A stretch of 64,000 nt of DNA from the NCBI GenBank assembly GCA_016783565.1, contig JADHWI010000005.1, positions 1 to 64,000 of the forward strand, written 5' to 3'. The stretch comes from Kiritimatiellia bacterium. GTDB lineage: Bacteria; Verrucomicrobiota; Kiritimatiellia; UBA8416; JADHWI01. Under the pieces are notes generated by a model, which saw only the letters and a program-made list of their open reading frames with translations, searched no databases and was not told the DNA's origin. This document shows, in pieces, positions 16,043 to 24,996 of this stretch; within the stretch, counting starts at the first letter, position 1, and every line of letters starts with the position of its first letter. The position numbers and the translations under genes are program-made.

Positions 16043-17473
16043 TCAGGTGTGACCTGGAACGTCTTCAGCCGTTCCTGTGGTCGTGCGGACATGCTCGCGT
16101 TGTTCGTGTTCATTCCTGGCCTCTGCGGCGCCGATGAGGATCGCAAGAGGTAACATGGCGTATGTATATACGATAGTGTTGTCGGTAATGAACGAGAGGG
16201 TAATGCTGATTGTAGCCATCAATGCCGCCAGAGTGGCTTGGTTGGCACCCGCCGAGCGGTGCGCTTGTGTCCGCATGCGTAGCAGGCCGCGAATTTTCTG
16301 AAGCCAGAAGAGAGAGAACAGAGCAAGGCCAATGATTCCCTGATCGTGAAATGCTCGCAGATAATCACAATGGGGATGATCCCACCTGGCAATCTGCTTG
16401 GAGTAAGATCGTGCAGATCCGGTTCCGTGGCCAATTATCGGCGATTCCTTGGCGTGTCGCCAAATGTGGGGCCACACGTAGCTTCGTCCCATCGTGTTGA
16501 AATTCCGCCACTCCAGAAGCCCCCGATAGTCAGAATTGCTCGTATTGAAGAACAGTCGATCCTGAATGATACTGGTGCGCAAGCTGGCAAAGGCCACGGT
16601 CGCAACAATCGCTAGGTAGATGGGGATTCTGAGAAGGTTGACAACGTTGGTTAGGGGGCGGGTGTTTCTTACGACAAACGCCAGGGGGATATGTACAAGT
16701 GCAATGCTGAAGATTACGGTTCGCGAAAGGGTGAGCAGAATCAGAATCCCCGTGGCTCCAGAGAAAACAAAGCCGAATCGTTGAGCGCGTTTCGAAGCAG
16801 GGTAGAGCCAGAGGGAAAGTGCAGCCGACAAGACGACCAACAGGAAAAGCGCCAGGGGCCTTTTTCCCAGTGGTGATGCGAGTCCCGAGGAAGTCCACGA
16901 AACCATTCCGAAAGCAAAGAAGAGCACCATGAATACAAAGGGGATTGCTCCTCCCATGAGTATGAAATAGGCGGATTTTTCGGAACGGTGTGGCCGTTCG
17001 ATCACGTAAAGTCGTGTCACCGTGCAGACACACCAAAACATGGAAAAGAAGACGAGATCCTTTGCCGCGTCGAAAACGTCGGGGGTATGGAGCGTACGGA
17101 CGATGGCCCACGCAAGGAACAGGATATAGGCAAAGTCGGATCTTAGCCACCGCGACCTGATCTGCCCGCTGGAAACGAGAATGATCACGCTGTTTATCAA
17201 TACAAGAGACAGTGTGACCAGATCGTGCAGCTGAAGTTGGGGAATGCCTGAGGGCAGTGAGTTGAGGAGTCCGACCATGCCTGCATAGCCTGCACATGCG
17301 CAGACCACAGCTCCCGGAATCGATTCAGTGGCGAAAAGAAGAGGAGGTATGAGGGAAAACTGAATAACAACAACGGTCACCAGAATGGGCGCCCTCGGCA
17401 GCTTGGTGCCAATAAGTATTGCGCAGACCACTGCGCCTGCCAGCCATATCATATCGAGGAGCTTACGGTTCAT
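16043..17473 (-). CDS. O-antigen ligase/polymerase-type membrane protein (Wzy_C family)
   Basis: A 476-residue membrane protein with 10 or more hydrophobic helices and a periplasmic loop late in the chain. That loop carries IIGHGTGSARSYSKQ and HPHCDYLRAFHDQGIIGLALF, the GxGxG and HxxxxxxxxxxGxxG pattern of WaaL/Wzy ligases and polymerases. It would polymerise flipped repeat units or transfer them to an acceptor. A second member of the same superfamily is encoded at 19048-20451 in this operon, so one may be polymerase and the other ligase. It overlaps the FkbM gene by ATGA. Confidence 0.85.
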   Translation of the reverse strand: MNRKLLDMIWLAGAVVCAILIGTKLPRAPILVTVVVIQFSLIPPLLFATESIPGAVVCACAGYAGMVGLLNSLPSGIPQLQLHDLVTLSLVLINSVIILVSSGQIRSRWLRSDFAYILFLAWAIVRTLHTPDVFDAAKDLVFFSMFWCVCTVTRLYVIERPHRSEKSAYFILMGGAIPFVFMVLFFAFGMVSWTSSGLASPLGKRPLALFLLVVLSAALSLWLYPASKRAQRFGFVFSGATGILILLTLSRTVIFSIALVHIPLAFVVRNTRPLTNVVNLLRIPIYLAIVATVAFASLRTSIIQDRLFFNTSNSDYRGLLEWRNFNTMGRSYVWPHIWRHAKESPIIGHGTGSARSYSKQIARWDHPHCDYLRAFHDQGIIGLALFSLFWLQKIRGLLRMRTQAHRSAGANQATLAALMATISITLSFITDNTIVYTYAMLPLAILIGAAEARNEHEQREHVRTTTGTAEDVPGHT

Positions 17474-18363
17474 TCATGTTTCCATTCTTGATGAGAGGAG
17501 TCGTGATGCGATTCTGCTTTCGCCGTGAAATGGAACCCGAGTCGTTTGAGCCGCTGTTGAGCGTTGTTTGAGAGATAAGCAGGGTCCTCTGCGCGGCGCT
17601 GGACCTGTGCGGAAAATTCACGGTTTCGGAAGTGACACCAGTAGGGGCCGGAAAATTGCTGCTGTGCCATCCATGTACGTGTGTCTTCTTCTTCCCCGTC
17701 TTCTATCAGTAGGATTTCGGCTTTTGCGATGCCTTTCTGAAATCCCCGCAAGACCTCAAGCTGATGTCCCTCAACGTCCAGTTTGAGGACTTGCGGCCAA
17801 GCCTTCCGCTCTGTGCATACGCTATCCAGCGTGCGGGTGGTGACCTTGAGCGAATCGCCGGTGGCGCCGCTGCCTGTTGCGGCAATGTGTGCGAGAGACG
17901 GGTCTGCTGCACTGATCAGGGCTGCAGTGCCTTCCTTGTCTGATAGTACGATCTGCAGCAGGTTCACTTGATCTCTGTTGTTGATCTCCACGTTGCGTGC
18001 GAGCTGGGAGAAGGTGACGGGGTGTGGTTCGAATGCATATACCTGGGCATTGGGGCTCTCAGAGGCAATCAATGTATAGGTGCCCACATTGGCTCCGATA
18101 TCGAAAAATGTGATTTCCGGTGAGTGGTCGAGCATCAATCGAATAAGATGCATGTTGTTAGAATCATACATCCCCATGCTGTTCGTCAACGCCGCGACGC
18201 CGCTCGGACCCTCGACAAAGATCCGCGATCGTGATATCGCCAGCTGAACCGGAAACAACCCGAATGCTCTGCGGAACTGCCAGCAAAGATGTTTACAAAG
18301 TCCTTGCCAGGTCGGGACCGCATCCGAACGAGAAATTTGCTTTAGCGTGTTGATTAGACTCAT
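17470..18363 (-). CDS. FkbM-family methyltransferase
   Basis: A 297-residue SAM-dependent O-methyltransferase of the FkbM family, common in polysaccharide clusters where it methylates sugar hydroxyls. Diagnostic motifs are FFDIGANVGTYTLIA (about 92-106), YAFEPHP and LKLDVEGHQLEVLRG, the last typical of FkbM. ATGA overlaps on both sides (with the metallophosphoesterase before it and the ligase-like gene after it) indicate tight translational coupling. Confidence 0.88.
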   Translation of the reverse strand: MSLINTLKQISRSDAVPTWQGLCKHLCWQFRRAFGLFPVQLAISRSRIFVEGPSGVAALTNSMGMYDSNNMHLIRLMLDHSPEITFFDIGANVGTYTLIASESPNAQVYAFEPHPVTFSQLARNVEINNRDQVNLLQIVLSDKEGTAALISAADPSLAHIAATGSGATGDSLKVTTRTLDSVCTERKAWPQVLKLDVEGHQLEVLRGFQKGIAKAEILLIEDGEEEDTRTWMAQQQFSGPYWCHFRNREFSAQVQRRAEDPAYLSNNAQQRLKRLGFHFTAKAESHHDSSHQEWKHE

Positions 18364-19073
18364 TGTACGGGTGTAGCCGTCGGTAACGTCCTTGGGTGTG
18401 AGATCTTTAAGAGGGCGACGTCATTGCCATTCACATCCACGGCGAAGGCGGGCCGTTCCGTCCACGCGCCGGTGTTGATGTAGCGGATGCCGTTGAGGGT
18501 GATGTCTTCGGGGTGGTGGGAGTGGCCGCAGATGATGGTGGTGCAGTTGGCGGTCTTGGCTGCTTTGATCGCGTTGCTTTTCATGTAGCCACAGAAGCCG
18601 TTGTACAGAAATGACCATTGCTTGGCGTAGTAGGCGACGTGTTTGCGGTGTCCCGTGATTCGCTGCCAGACGAGATAACATTTGTATATGACACTGGTGA
18701 GTGGTCGGGCATAGTGAAGCACCCTTTCGAAACGGTCCCCGTGCTCAACCAGAATCGTGTCGTTTAATATAAGCTGCTTTTGCATCTTGATTGCGCCAGT
18801 GGCGGGTAGGCATCGCTTAAGGGTCTTGTCATGGTTGCCTTGCAGCCAGGTCACGGGGTGGCTCTCGGCGCGGGTCAGGATCTTGTCGTAGATGGCCTGT
18901 GCGGATTCGTTGAGAGGGAACCCGTAGCGATCGAAGACGTCTCCGTTCAGGATGAGTTCCGCATCGTCGGGAAGGGAGTCAATAAATCGACTCAATGTTT
19001 CTGTGTGGCAATACTCGGACCCCAAGTGCAGGTCGCTGATGATGACGCTATGACTGATTGGTTTCTCCGTCAC
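18360..19073 (-). CDS. Calcineurin-like metallophosphoesterase (LpxH-like)
   Basis: A 237-residue binuclear metallophosphoesterase. The metal ligands are all visible: SDLHLGSE (Asp14, His16), ILNGDVFDRYG, LQGNHDK, the EHGDRF histidine and CGHSHHPED near the C-terminus. The architecture matches UDP-2,3-diacylglucosamine hydrolases and related phosphatases. In this operon it may instead act on a polysaccharide precursor or a lipid-linked intermediate. It overlaps the downstream FkbM gene by 4 bp and the upstream membrane protein gene by 26 bp. Confidence 0.78.
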   Translation of the reverse strand: MTEKPISHSVIISDLHLGSEYCHTETLSRFIDSLPDDAELILNGDVFDRYGFPLNESAQAIYDKILTRAESHPVTWLQGNHDKTLKRCLPATGAIKMQKQLILNDTILVEHGDRFERVLHYARPLTSVIYKCYLVWQRITGHRKHVAYYAKQWSFLYNGFCGYMKSNAIKAAKTANCTTIICGHSHHPEDITLNGIRYINTGAWTERPAFAVDVNGNDVALLKISHPRTLPTATPVQ

Positions 19074-20451
19074 GTTGTTCGATGATGCGTGCGAGTGGTA
19101 CGGCTAGAATGCAGGCGAGCATCCAAGTGGTGGCCGGCATCTGCAGGTTAAAATCTCCCAGGGAATGAAACATCATGCAGATTAAAGCGAGCAGGCCTCC
19201 CAGCATCAGGGGGTAGTCGGACTTGGATTTCAGCCGGTGGGAGCGCCGTCGCCAGCTTCGCGAAATGTGGCGTAATTCGGAGGTTAGCAGATGGAATATT
19301 ACGCAGCAGGGAATGAGAAAGAGACCCAACCCCACTAAGCCGTATTCTTCAAGTAGTTGAACCCAATCGCTGTGTACTTCGTATGAATGGTAGTTGTTGT
19401 TGAGTCGTGATGGCCAGCGACCCTCTTCGCGGCTGCCATCGGGCGTCGCGGCGAAACGTCGCCAGACGTTCTGGTGCATGCCGGGGCCTATGCCCCATAC
19501 CGGGTCTGTACGCCATGCGCGTAATGCACCGGAAATCATTTGTGCGCGCGTTGCCGATTGGACTTGAGTGATGGTACGCTCAATCTGCTCTGTTCTTGAA
19601 TTTTCTGTATTTGCGTTTAGGGCAAAATAGGCCTTGAAACGCTGCATATACGGAATGTTGCTGTTCCACACTACGATGGCGATGATGAGCAGTGCCATGA
19701 TTGCCGAGATGCGGTGCCACCAGCGTTGAGCATCCGGGAACTGCGAAAAGCCCCAGATGATGGTGGCCAGGATCACGACCATAAGAGTAAGGCCGCCACC
19801 GCGTGATTTGCTCATACCTACGGCAATTACAGAAAGGACGCATAGGCATGCTGCCGGGATGCGGTGGTGCGTTTCTGATCCTCGGGAAAGGACGTATGCG
19901 ATCCCGAGGCAGAATCCCAGCTCCATGATGCCGGCAAAATGATCGGGGCAGAAGTAGCTTCCAGAGGCGCGTCCATCGTTGTAGTAGTTGGCGTAGCCCG
20001 GAGCCCATAGGACCAGTTTGCTGCCAGTAAGAAAGTGGTTCACGATGCCGTAGGTTCCGAGTAGGGCGAAAACACATATGAGGAGTAGGAGAAGGTGTCG
20101 TCTTTGATCATTTTTCAGGCCGAAGATGATGACGAGCCCCAGCAAAAAGGGTGTTGCGAAAAGCAGGACGCTACGTTCGGCATCCATGAATACGTCCGCC
20201 TGAAATCCACGAACGAAGGCATAGAGTAGAAACGGAAGCATGGATCCGATGAGGATGCATGCGGTTTTGTGCTCTTTCAGTTGCGGCACAGCGTCTCGTG
20301 TTTTCTTAAGCCAATCGATGCTGCTGGCGAACGTGGCCGCGAAGATGCACAAGGCAAATCCCCAGAACCACCAGCGCTCCCATGCACCAAAGAACCATGG
20401 TGCAATGATGACTGGTAAGGCGGTTAGAAAGAAGATCAGTTTTTGACGCAT
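19048..20451 (-). CDS. O-antigen ligase/polymerase-type membrane protein (Wzy_C family), operon leader gene
   Basis: A 467-residue polytopic protein with about 11 hydrophobic segments. A long soluble loop between late helices contains WGIGPGMHQNVW and SYEVHSDWVQLLEEYGLVGLGLFL, the characteristic H-x-D-W/xxExGxxG loop of Wzy/WaaL proteins. An upstream ATG (20502) exists, but the ATG at 20451 (MRQKLIFFLTALPV) begins directly at the first membrane segment behind a weak AAGGGG. It is the first gene of the 13-gene operon and the second ligase/polymerase homologue in it. Confidence 0.85.
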   Translation of the reverse strand: MRQKLIFFLTALPVIIAPWFFGAWERWWFWGFALCIFAATFASSIDWLKKTRDAVPQLKEHKTACILIGSMLPFLLYAFVRGFQADVFMDAERSVLLFATPFLLGLVIIFGLKNDQRRHLLLLLICVFALLGTYGIVNHFLTGSKLVLWAPGYANYYNDGRASGSYFCPDHFAGIMELGFCLGIAYVLSRGSETHHRIPAACLCVLSVIAVGMSKSRGGGLTLMVVILATIIWGFSQFPDAQRWWHRISAIMALLIIAIVVWNSNIPYMQRFKAYFALNANTENSRTEQIERTITQVQSATRAQMISGALRAWRTDPVWGIGPGMHQNVWRRFAATPDGSREEGRWPSRLNNNYHSYEVHSDWVQLLEEYGLVGLGLFLIPCCVIFHLLTSELRHISRSWRRRSHRLKSKSDYPLMLGGLLALICMMFHSLGDFNLQMPATTWMLACILAVPLARIIEQRDGETNQS

Positions 20452-20584
20452 GGTGGTCTGTCCCCTTGTCGTGAACACACTCCGTGCCCGTGGATTATGC
20501 ACGCGGCGCGGCTTAATCCAGAATTCGGGTTCTAGTTGGGGTGTTGAAACTCAATGTCGTGAGACGATGGGATTCAACAGAGGT

Positions 20585-20616
20585 AGAAGATAGCACATCT
20601 TCTCTTTGCCATTCAA
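20585..20616 (-). promoter_or_regulatory. Predicted promoter and palindromic operator of the polysaccharide operon
   Basis: Minus-strand TTGAAT (20611-20616) and TATCTT (20587-20592) are 18 bases apart. A perfect inverted repeat AGAAGAT-AGCAC-ATCTTCT (20585-20603) covers the -10 box, a natural position for repressor binding. It lies about 135 bp before the first gene of the operon. The rest of the 255-bp divergent gap before trpF shows nothing clear. Confidence 0.42.
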
Positions 20617-20706
20617 TACCGCAGGTGCTTTTCGCTGATTCTGTGTTTGAGTAATAATGAATGAGCGCAAGCGTATTGATTAGTGGTGTTAAAGAGGCTA
20701 TAGGTT

Positions 20707-21348
20707 ATGGTCATGAAGTTTCCTGAGATAAAGATTTGCGGGTTGACGAATGTGGAAGATGCGCGAGCGGCGCTGGCGTTGGGGGCGGATTATCTGGGCT
20801 TTGTGATGTATGCGAAGTCGCCGCGTGGGATTTCGGCGGAGCGTCTGCGCAGTATTCGGGATGCGTTGCCGGATGAGACACGCTGTATTGCGGTGTTTGT
20901 GAATGAATCGCGGGATGTTGTGCTTCGGGTTGCAGAGGAATGCAGATTGTATGCCGTGCAGATTCATGGGGATGAGGCGGTTGATGCGTTCCGGGACATG
21001 CCGTTGCCCGTCTGGCGCGCGCTTGCGGTTTCAGCGCAGGGTGTTCGGCCTTTCCCTGCTGAATGGCCTGCGGATCGATATGTGGTTGATGCGCCTGCAC
21101 CCGGTCGCTATGGTGGCAGTGGTGAAGTGGCGGATTGGGATGTTGCCGCGAAATTGGCTGTGGACAGTCCTGTTATGTTGGCAGGTGGATTGACGCCTGA
21201 GAATGTGGTTTCTGCCTTGCAGGCTGTGAAGCCGTTGGGTGTGGATGTGGCCAGTGGCGTGGAGGCTACGCCTGGAGTTAAGGATCATGTGAAGATGAAG
21301 GCGTTCTTTGAGCGCTGCCGCAATGTGATGGAGAATATGAAACAATGA
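20707..21348 (+). CDS. trpF: Phosphoribosylanthranilate isomerase
   Basis: Catalyses the Amadori rearrangement of phosphoribosylanthranilate in tryptophan synthesis. The 213-residue TIM barrel starts KICGLTN (catalytic Cys about residue 11), has [11 protein letters not shown] near residue 36-46, the HGDE motif, the catalytic Asp in YVVDAP, and the phosphate-binding AGGLTPENV and GVDVASGVE loops. The start is either 20707 or the in-frame ATG at 20713. ATGA overlap with trpB shows coupling. trpE, G, D and C are not in the window. Confidence 0.95.
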   Translation: MVMKFPEIKICGLTNVEDARAALALGADYLGFVMYAKSPRGISAERLRSIRDALPDETRCIAVFVNESRDVVLRVAEECRLYAVQIHGDEAVDAFRDMPLPVWRALAVSAQGVRPFPAEWPADRYVVDAPAPGRYGGSGEVADWDVAAKLAVDSPVMLAGGLTPENVVSALQAVKPLGVDVASGVEATPGVKDHVKMKAFFERCRNVMENMKQ

Positions 21349-22547
21349 AACAAGTGCCTGATTCTAAAGGCTTTTATGGGCAGTTTGGCGGTCGTTATAT
21401 CGCCGAGACGCTGATGCCGATTCTGCTGGAGGTAGAGTCGGCTTATGATGAAACGAAGGCAGATCCTGAGTTTCGGCAGGAACTGGATGCGTTGCTGCGC
21501 GATTATGTGGGCCGACCGTCGCCGCTATACCTGGCTTCCCGTATGAGCGAAAAGTATGGCGCTAAAATCTACTTGAAGCGCGAAGATCTGAATCATACCG
21601 GTGCGCATAAAGTGAATAATACGATTGGCCAGGCCCTGCTGGCCCGCCGCATGGGGAAGAAGCGGCTCATGGCCGAGACCGGCGCGGGTCAGCATGGAGT
21701 GGCCACGGCTACCGCTGCCGCATTGTTTGGGATGGAATGCGTGGTCTACATGGGCGAAGAGGATATTTGCCGCCAGGCACCGAACGTTAAACGCATGGAG
21801 CTTCTTGGCGCTGAGGTGGTTCCCGTGTCCAGTGGAACGCGCACACTCAAGGATGCGATGAGCGAAGCTCTGCGTGCATGGGTAGCCGAGGTCGATACGA
21901 CGTTTTACGTAATTGGCTCTGTGGCGGGCCCGCATCCTTATCCGTTGATGGTTCGCGATTTTCAGGCGGTGATTGGCGATGAGGCGCGCAAGCAGATTTT
22001 AGCGCAGGAAGGGCGTCTGCCGGATATGGTTTTGGCCTGCGTCGGTGGAGGAAGCAATGCCGCTGGAATCTTCTACCCATTCGTGGATGACGAAGACGTG
22101 CAATTGATTGGTGTTGAGGCCGAGGGCTACGGCCTGGCCACGGGTCAGCATTCCGCGAGTATTTGTGCGGGGCGCGTCGGAATTCTTCATGGCAGTAAAT
22201 CGTTTGTACTTCAGGATGATGAGGGTCAGATCAAGAACGCTCACAGTGTGAGTGCCGGGTTGGATTACCCTGGTGTGGGGCCGGAGCATGCGTTTTGGGC
22301 TGACAGTGGGCGAGCGACCTATTGCAGTATTACAGATGATGAGGCGCTGGAGGCGTTTCATGAATTGACGCGGCTGGAAGGCATTATTCCGGCACTCGAA
22401 TCATCGCATGCCATTGCTGAGGCGACGAAGCGCGCTATGCAGGCTTCAGAAGACGCCATATTGGTTGTCAACCTTTCCGGACGTGGGGACAAGGATCTTG
22501 ATACGGTGCTGGCCATTGATCACGGCGTGAAGGGGGATGCGGAATGA
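21345..22547 (+). CDS. trpB: Tryptophan synthase beta chain
   Basis: Pyridoxal-phosphate enzyme condensing indole with serine. At 400 residues it is a standard TrpB1. The PLP-binding lysine lies in HTGAHKVNN, the catalytic glutamate in AETGAGQHG, and the phosphate-binding loop is [11 protein letters not shown]-terminal ALESSHA and NLSGRGDKD are also conserved. The start overlaps the trpF stop and the stop overlaps the trpA start (ATGA on both sides), consistent with equimolar production of the alpha2beta2 complex. Confidence 0.98.
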   Translation: MKQVPDSKGFYGQFGGRYIAETLMPILLEVESAYDETKADPEFRQELDALLRDYVGRPSPLYLASRMSEKYGAKIYLKREDLNHTGAHKVNNTIGQALLARRMGKKRLMAETGAGQHGVATATAAALFGMECVVYMGEEDICRQAPNVKRMELLGAEVVPVSSGTRTLKDAMSEALRAWVAEVDTTFYVIGSVAGPHPYPLMVRDFQAVIGDEARKQILAQEGRLPDMVLACVGGGSNAAGIFYPFVDDEDVQLIGVEAEGYGLATGQHSASICAGRVGILHGSKSFVLQDDEGQIKNAHSVSAGLDYPGVGPEHAFWADSGRATYCSITDDEALEAFHELTRLEGIIPALESSHAIAEATKRAMQASEDAILVVNLSGRGDKDLDTVLAIDHGVKGDAE

Positions 22548-23320
22548 ATCGGATAGATTCCTTTTTTCAGTCTTGTAAAGAAAGTGGTAAGAAGGCGCTT
22601 GTTGGCTATTTGACTGCAGGTGACCCGGATATGGAGCAATCTGAGGCCAACGTGCGTACGGCGCTGACGCATGGTGTGGATGTTCTGGAGTTGGGGGTTC
22701 CTTTTTCAGATCCTACGGCAGACGGTCCGACGATTCAGGCGGCGTCACATCGTGCGCTGGCAGCAGGTGCTACGCTGCCCAAGGTTCTGGACATGGTGCG
22801 GCGACTGCGGGCCGATTTTGATCAGCCCATTGTGCTTTTTGGGTACTGCAATCCGCTTTTTTCTTATGGCTATGCAGATTTCTGTCGAGATGCAAAGCGA
22901 GCAGGGGCGGATGGATTGTTGGTTGTGGATCTTCCCTTTGAAATGACACCAGAGCTGCAAGATGATGCCGATGTGCAGGATCTGGTGCTGATTCCCCTGG
23001 TTGCACCGACGACTCCGCCGGAGCGCGCTGAAAAGATTTTGCAAGGCTCACGTGGGTTTGTGTATTACATCATGGTGAAGGGCGTGACAGGGGCTCGTGA
23101 AGCACTGGTGACAGATTTGGCTGAGCGCGTGGATGCTCTGCGGGCCGTAACATCCCTGCCGATTGCAGCAGGTTTCGGGGTTAGCAGCGGTGATCAGGCG
23201 GGAGAGGTCGCCAAAGTGGCTGATGGCGTTGTGGTAGGCAGTGCGCTGGTCAAGGCGGCGGAGGCTGGTCAACTGGAAGCGTTGGTGACGGATCTACGCC
23301 GTGGTTTGGATGGCGGGTAA
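22544..23320 (+). CDS. trpA: Tryptophan synthase alpha chain
   Basis: Cleaves indole-3-glycerol phosphate to indole, which is channelled to TrpB. The 258-residue TIM barrel shows [13 protein letters not shown], the catalytic glutamate in [15 protein letters not shown] and the catalytic aspartate in the same signature, FGYCNPLF, and GFGVSSGDQ. It ends the trpF-B-A set and overlaps trpB by ATGA. Confidence 0.98.
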   Translation: MNRIDSFFQSCKESGKKALVGYLTAGDPDMEQSEANVRTALTHGVDVLELGVPFSDPTADGPTIQAASHRALAAGATLPKVLDMVRRLRADFDQPIVLFGYCNPLFSYGYADFCRDAKRAGADGLLVVDLPFEMTPELQDDADVQDLVLIPLVAPTTPPERAEKILQGSRGFVYYIMVKGVTGAREALVTDLAERVDALRAVTSLPIAAGFGVSSGDQAGEVAKVADGVVVGSALVKAAEAGQLEALVTDLRRGLDGG

Positions 23321-23330
23321 AAGAGGTAGG

Positions 23331-23385
23331 CACGCAGGCGGTTGTGCGTGGTCTGGTGCCTGGACGTCGAGGGACCTACGTCCCT
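23331..23385. repeat. Two short hairpins after trpA
   Basis: CACGCA-GGCGGTTG-TGCGTG (23331-23350, extendable by outer GGC/GCC pairing) and AGGGAC-CTAC-GTCCCT (23370-23385) occupy the trpA to thioesterase gap. Neither is followed by a T-run, so they resemble intergenic palindromes more than strong terminators, though they could limit read-through. Confidence 0.45.
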
Positions 23386-23425
23386 GCCTTGAAATGGTTG
23401 TATCAAGATGAGGGGGGCATTTTTC

Positions 23426-23839
23426 ATGTCGGGAGAACCGCGCATATTTGAACACAGTTTTTTCGTTCCCTATGCCGATATCGATCAGATGGGATTCGTG
23501 TATTATGCCAACTATCTTGTCTATTTCGAAATGGCTCGAGCGGCACTGTTGCGGGAGTCTGAATTGCCCTATCTGGAAATGGAGCGTGACGGCGTTATGC
23601 TTCCTGTCGTGGAGTCGCATTGTACCTACAGGAAACCGGCACACTATGATGATGAGCTCACGGTAAAAACGCGCTTGGTTGGGTTTAAGGGCCCGCGATT
23701 GCGTATAGAATACGACGTGTGCAGAGGTGGTGAAATTCTGGCATCCGGGCACACTGTTCACATCTGTATGTCGCCGGAAGGGAAGGTGTTGCGGCCGTCT
23801 CCGGCGCTACTTGAACTGGTTGGGATGCCTGCGCCTTGA
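23426..23839 (+). CDS. Acyl-CoA thioesterase, YbgC/4-hydroxybenzoyl-CoA thioesterase family
   Basis: A 137-residue hot-dog-fold thioesterase. The active-site signature YADIDQMGFVYYANYLVYFE (about 15-34) holds the catalytic Asp and the VYxxxY pattern of YbgC. Members hydrolyse short acyl-CoAs or acyl-ACPs, and in proteobacteria associate with Tol-Pal, but no tol genes are here. GAGGGG is positioned eight bases before the ATG at 23426; the ATG at 23408 is an alternative. It ends immediately next to the convergent rnhC. Confidence 0.88.
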   Translation: MSGEPRIFEHSFFVPYADIDQMGFVYYANYLVYFEMARAALLRESELPYLEMERDGVMLPVVESHCTYRKPAHYDDELTVKTRLVGFKGPRLRIEYDVCRGGEILASGHTVHICMSPEGKVLRPSPALLELVGMPAP

Positions 23840-24835
23840 CTACGTTTTCGTTTGCTTTTTCTGGTAAGCGGCTTTGGATTGAGATGCACCGACGTCACCC
23901 AGGTCTTTTCGCGAATGTCCCTGTGAAGCCAGAACCTTATCCGTGGTGCGAAAATGGCATTTCGCGATCTCTGTGAGCACCATGGGGCCATGCGTGCGCA
24001 CGAGTTCACCAGCCATCTCTGACACTGCGGCTGAGGCGCCTTTCTTCATCTCCACCTTGTATTGATCCCCCAGTCGCTTAAGGGAGAGCAGAAACGCCTC
24101 ACGGGCAATGATGGATGCCGCGGCTACTGCAAGGTCTTCTTCGGCACGCGGTCGTTGCTCCAGTTTGATTTTGCGTCCCTTCTTCATGAGGGCCTTCTCT
24201 ACCTGATCTTTTCGGCCAAATTGGTCGGACAGTGCACGGGGGCAGCCGGGTACCAGTTCCATGACATTTTCGATAGCCCTGGCATGTCCCCAAGCGAGCA
24301 GCGTATTCACGTTCCGCATTTTTGCGTAGAGGCGGTTATATGCAGCAGGGCCGATGCGAACGAGGGAGAACTTGCCTTGCAGCACCTTGCGTAAATCTCT
24401 CCCCAACTGGAGCGCCTTTTTATCGCTGCTGATTTGTTTGCTGTCTTTGACGCCCATGTCCTGTAGTGCGGGAATTACGGTGTCATCGATGTATGCACCC
24501 GCAATGACCAGTGGGCCGAAGAAGTCTCCTTTTCCGCTTTCATCAATGCCCATGTGTGGCTGATAAGCCTCAGGGTTCAGCATCTCTTCGTACCCGACAC
24601 CGACACTCTCAAGCACCATTGGTTCGAGTATGAACATGACGAAGTCTTCGGCTTCTTTGCCTTGCACGAGGCATTTTCCACTTTTGTAAAGATTGACGCC
24701 GTATCCAGGGGTCTTAACCGCAATCACCGTATGAGGAACTTTTGTGGGGCGATAGTTTCCTGCGCTGAGGATGTCGAGCAGTGTCTCTTGCTGCGCTTCT
24801 GTTAGCTTGAAGGTAAATGAAGTCTTTTTTGCCAT
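23840..24835 (-). CDS. rnhC: Ribonuclease HIII
   Basis: Degrades RNA in RNA-DNA hybrids. A TBP-like N-terminal substrate-binding domain (about 1-85, FKLTEAQQETLLDIL) precedes the RNase HII/HIII core. Active-site acidic residues are seen in GIDESGKGDFFGPLV (about 97-111), KDSKQ, LSDQFG and the VAAASIIARE helix. The GIDESGKGD form and the N-terminal domain separate HIII from HII. An in-frame ATG lies 36 bp upstream (24871) and neither start has a clear Shine-Dalgarno; MAKKTSFTFKL fits homologues better. Confidence 0.94.
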   Translation of the reverse strand: MAKKTSFTFKLTEAQQETLLDILSAGNYRPTKVPHTVIAVKTPGYGVNLYKSGKCLVQGKEAEDFVMFILEPMVLESVGVGYEEMLNPEAYQPHMGIDESGKGDFFGPLVIAGAYIDDTVIPALQDMGVKDSKQISSDKKALQLGRDLRKVLQGKFSLVRIGPAAYNRLYAKMRNVNTLLAWGHARAIENVMELVPGCPRALSDQFGRKDQVEKALMKKGRKIKLEQRPRAEEDLAVAAASIIAREAFLLSLKRLGDQYKVEMKKGASAAVSEMAGELVRTHGPMVLTEIAKCHFRTTDKVLASQGHSRKDLGDVGASQSKAAYQKKQTKT

Positions 24836-24901
24836 GCAAGATAGCCTATCAGGAGGGGGGCGTGGATTCAAATATCAAAAGGAAAGAGTGCCCCTTTTTT
24901 G

Positions 24902-24931
24902 TTGACGAAACTGGGGTTAGATGGCCATAGT
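24902..24931 (+). promoter_or_regulatory. Predicted sigma70-type promoter of the outer-membrane barrel gene
   Basis: TTGACG (24902-24907) and CATAGT (24926-24931) are 18 bases apart; four of six -10 positions match. Transcription would begin near 24938, leaving a leader of about 60 nt with GAGGAG before the ATG at 24997. Confidence 0.45.
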
Positions 24932-24996
24932 GAACTCCAAATACTGCCCGAGTAGTGTCGCGAATAGGTGGTTCATGTTTAAAGAGGAGACGGGTC

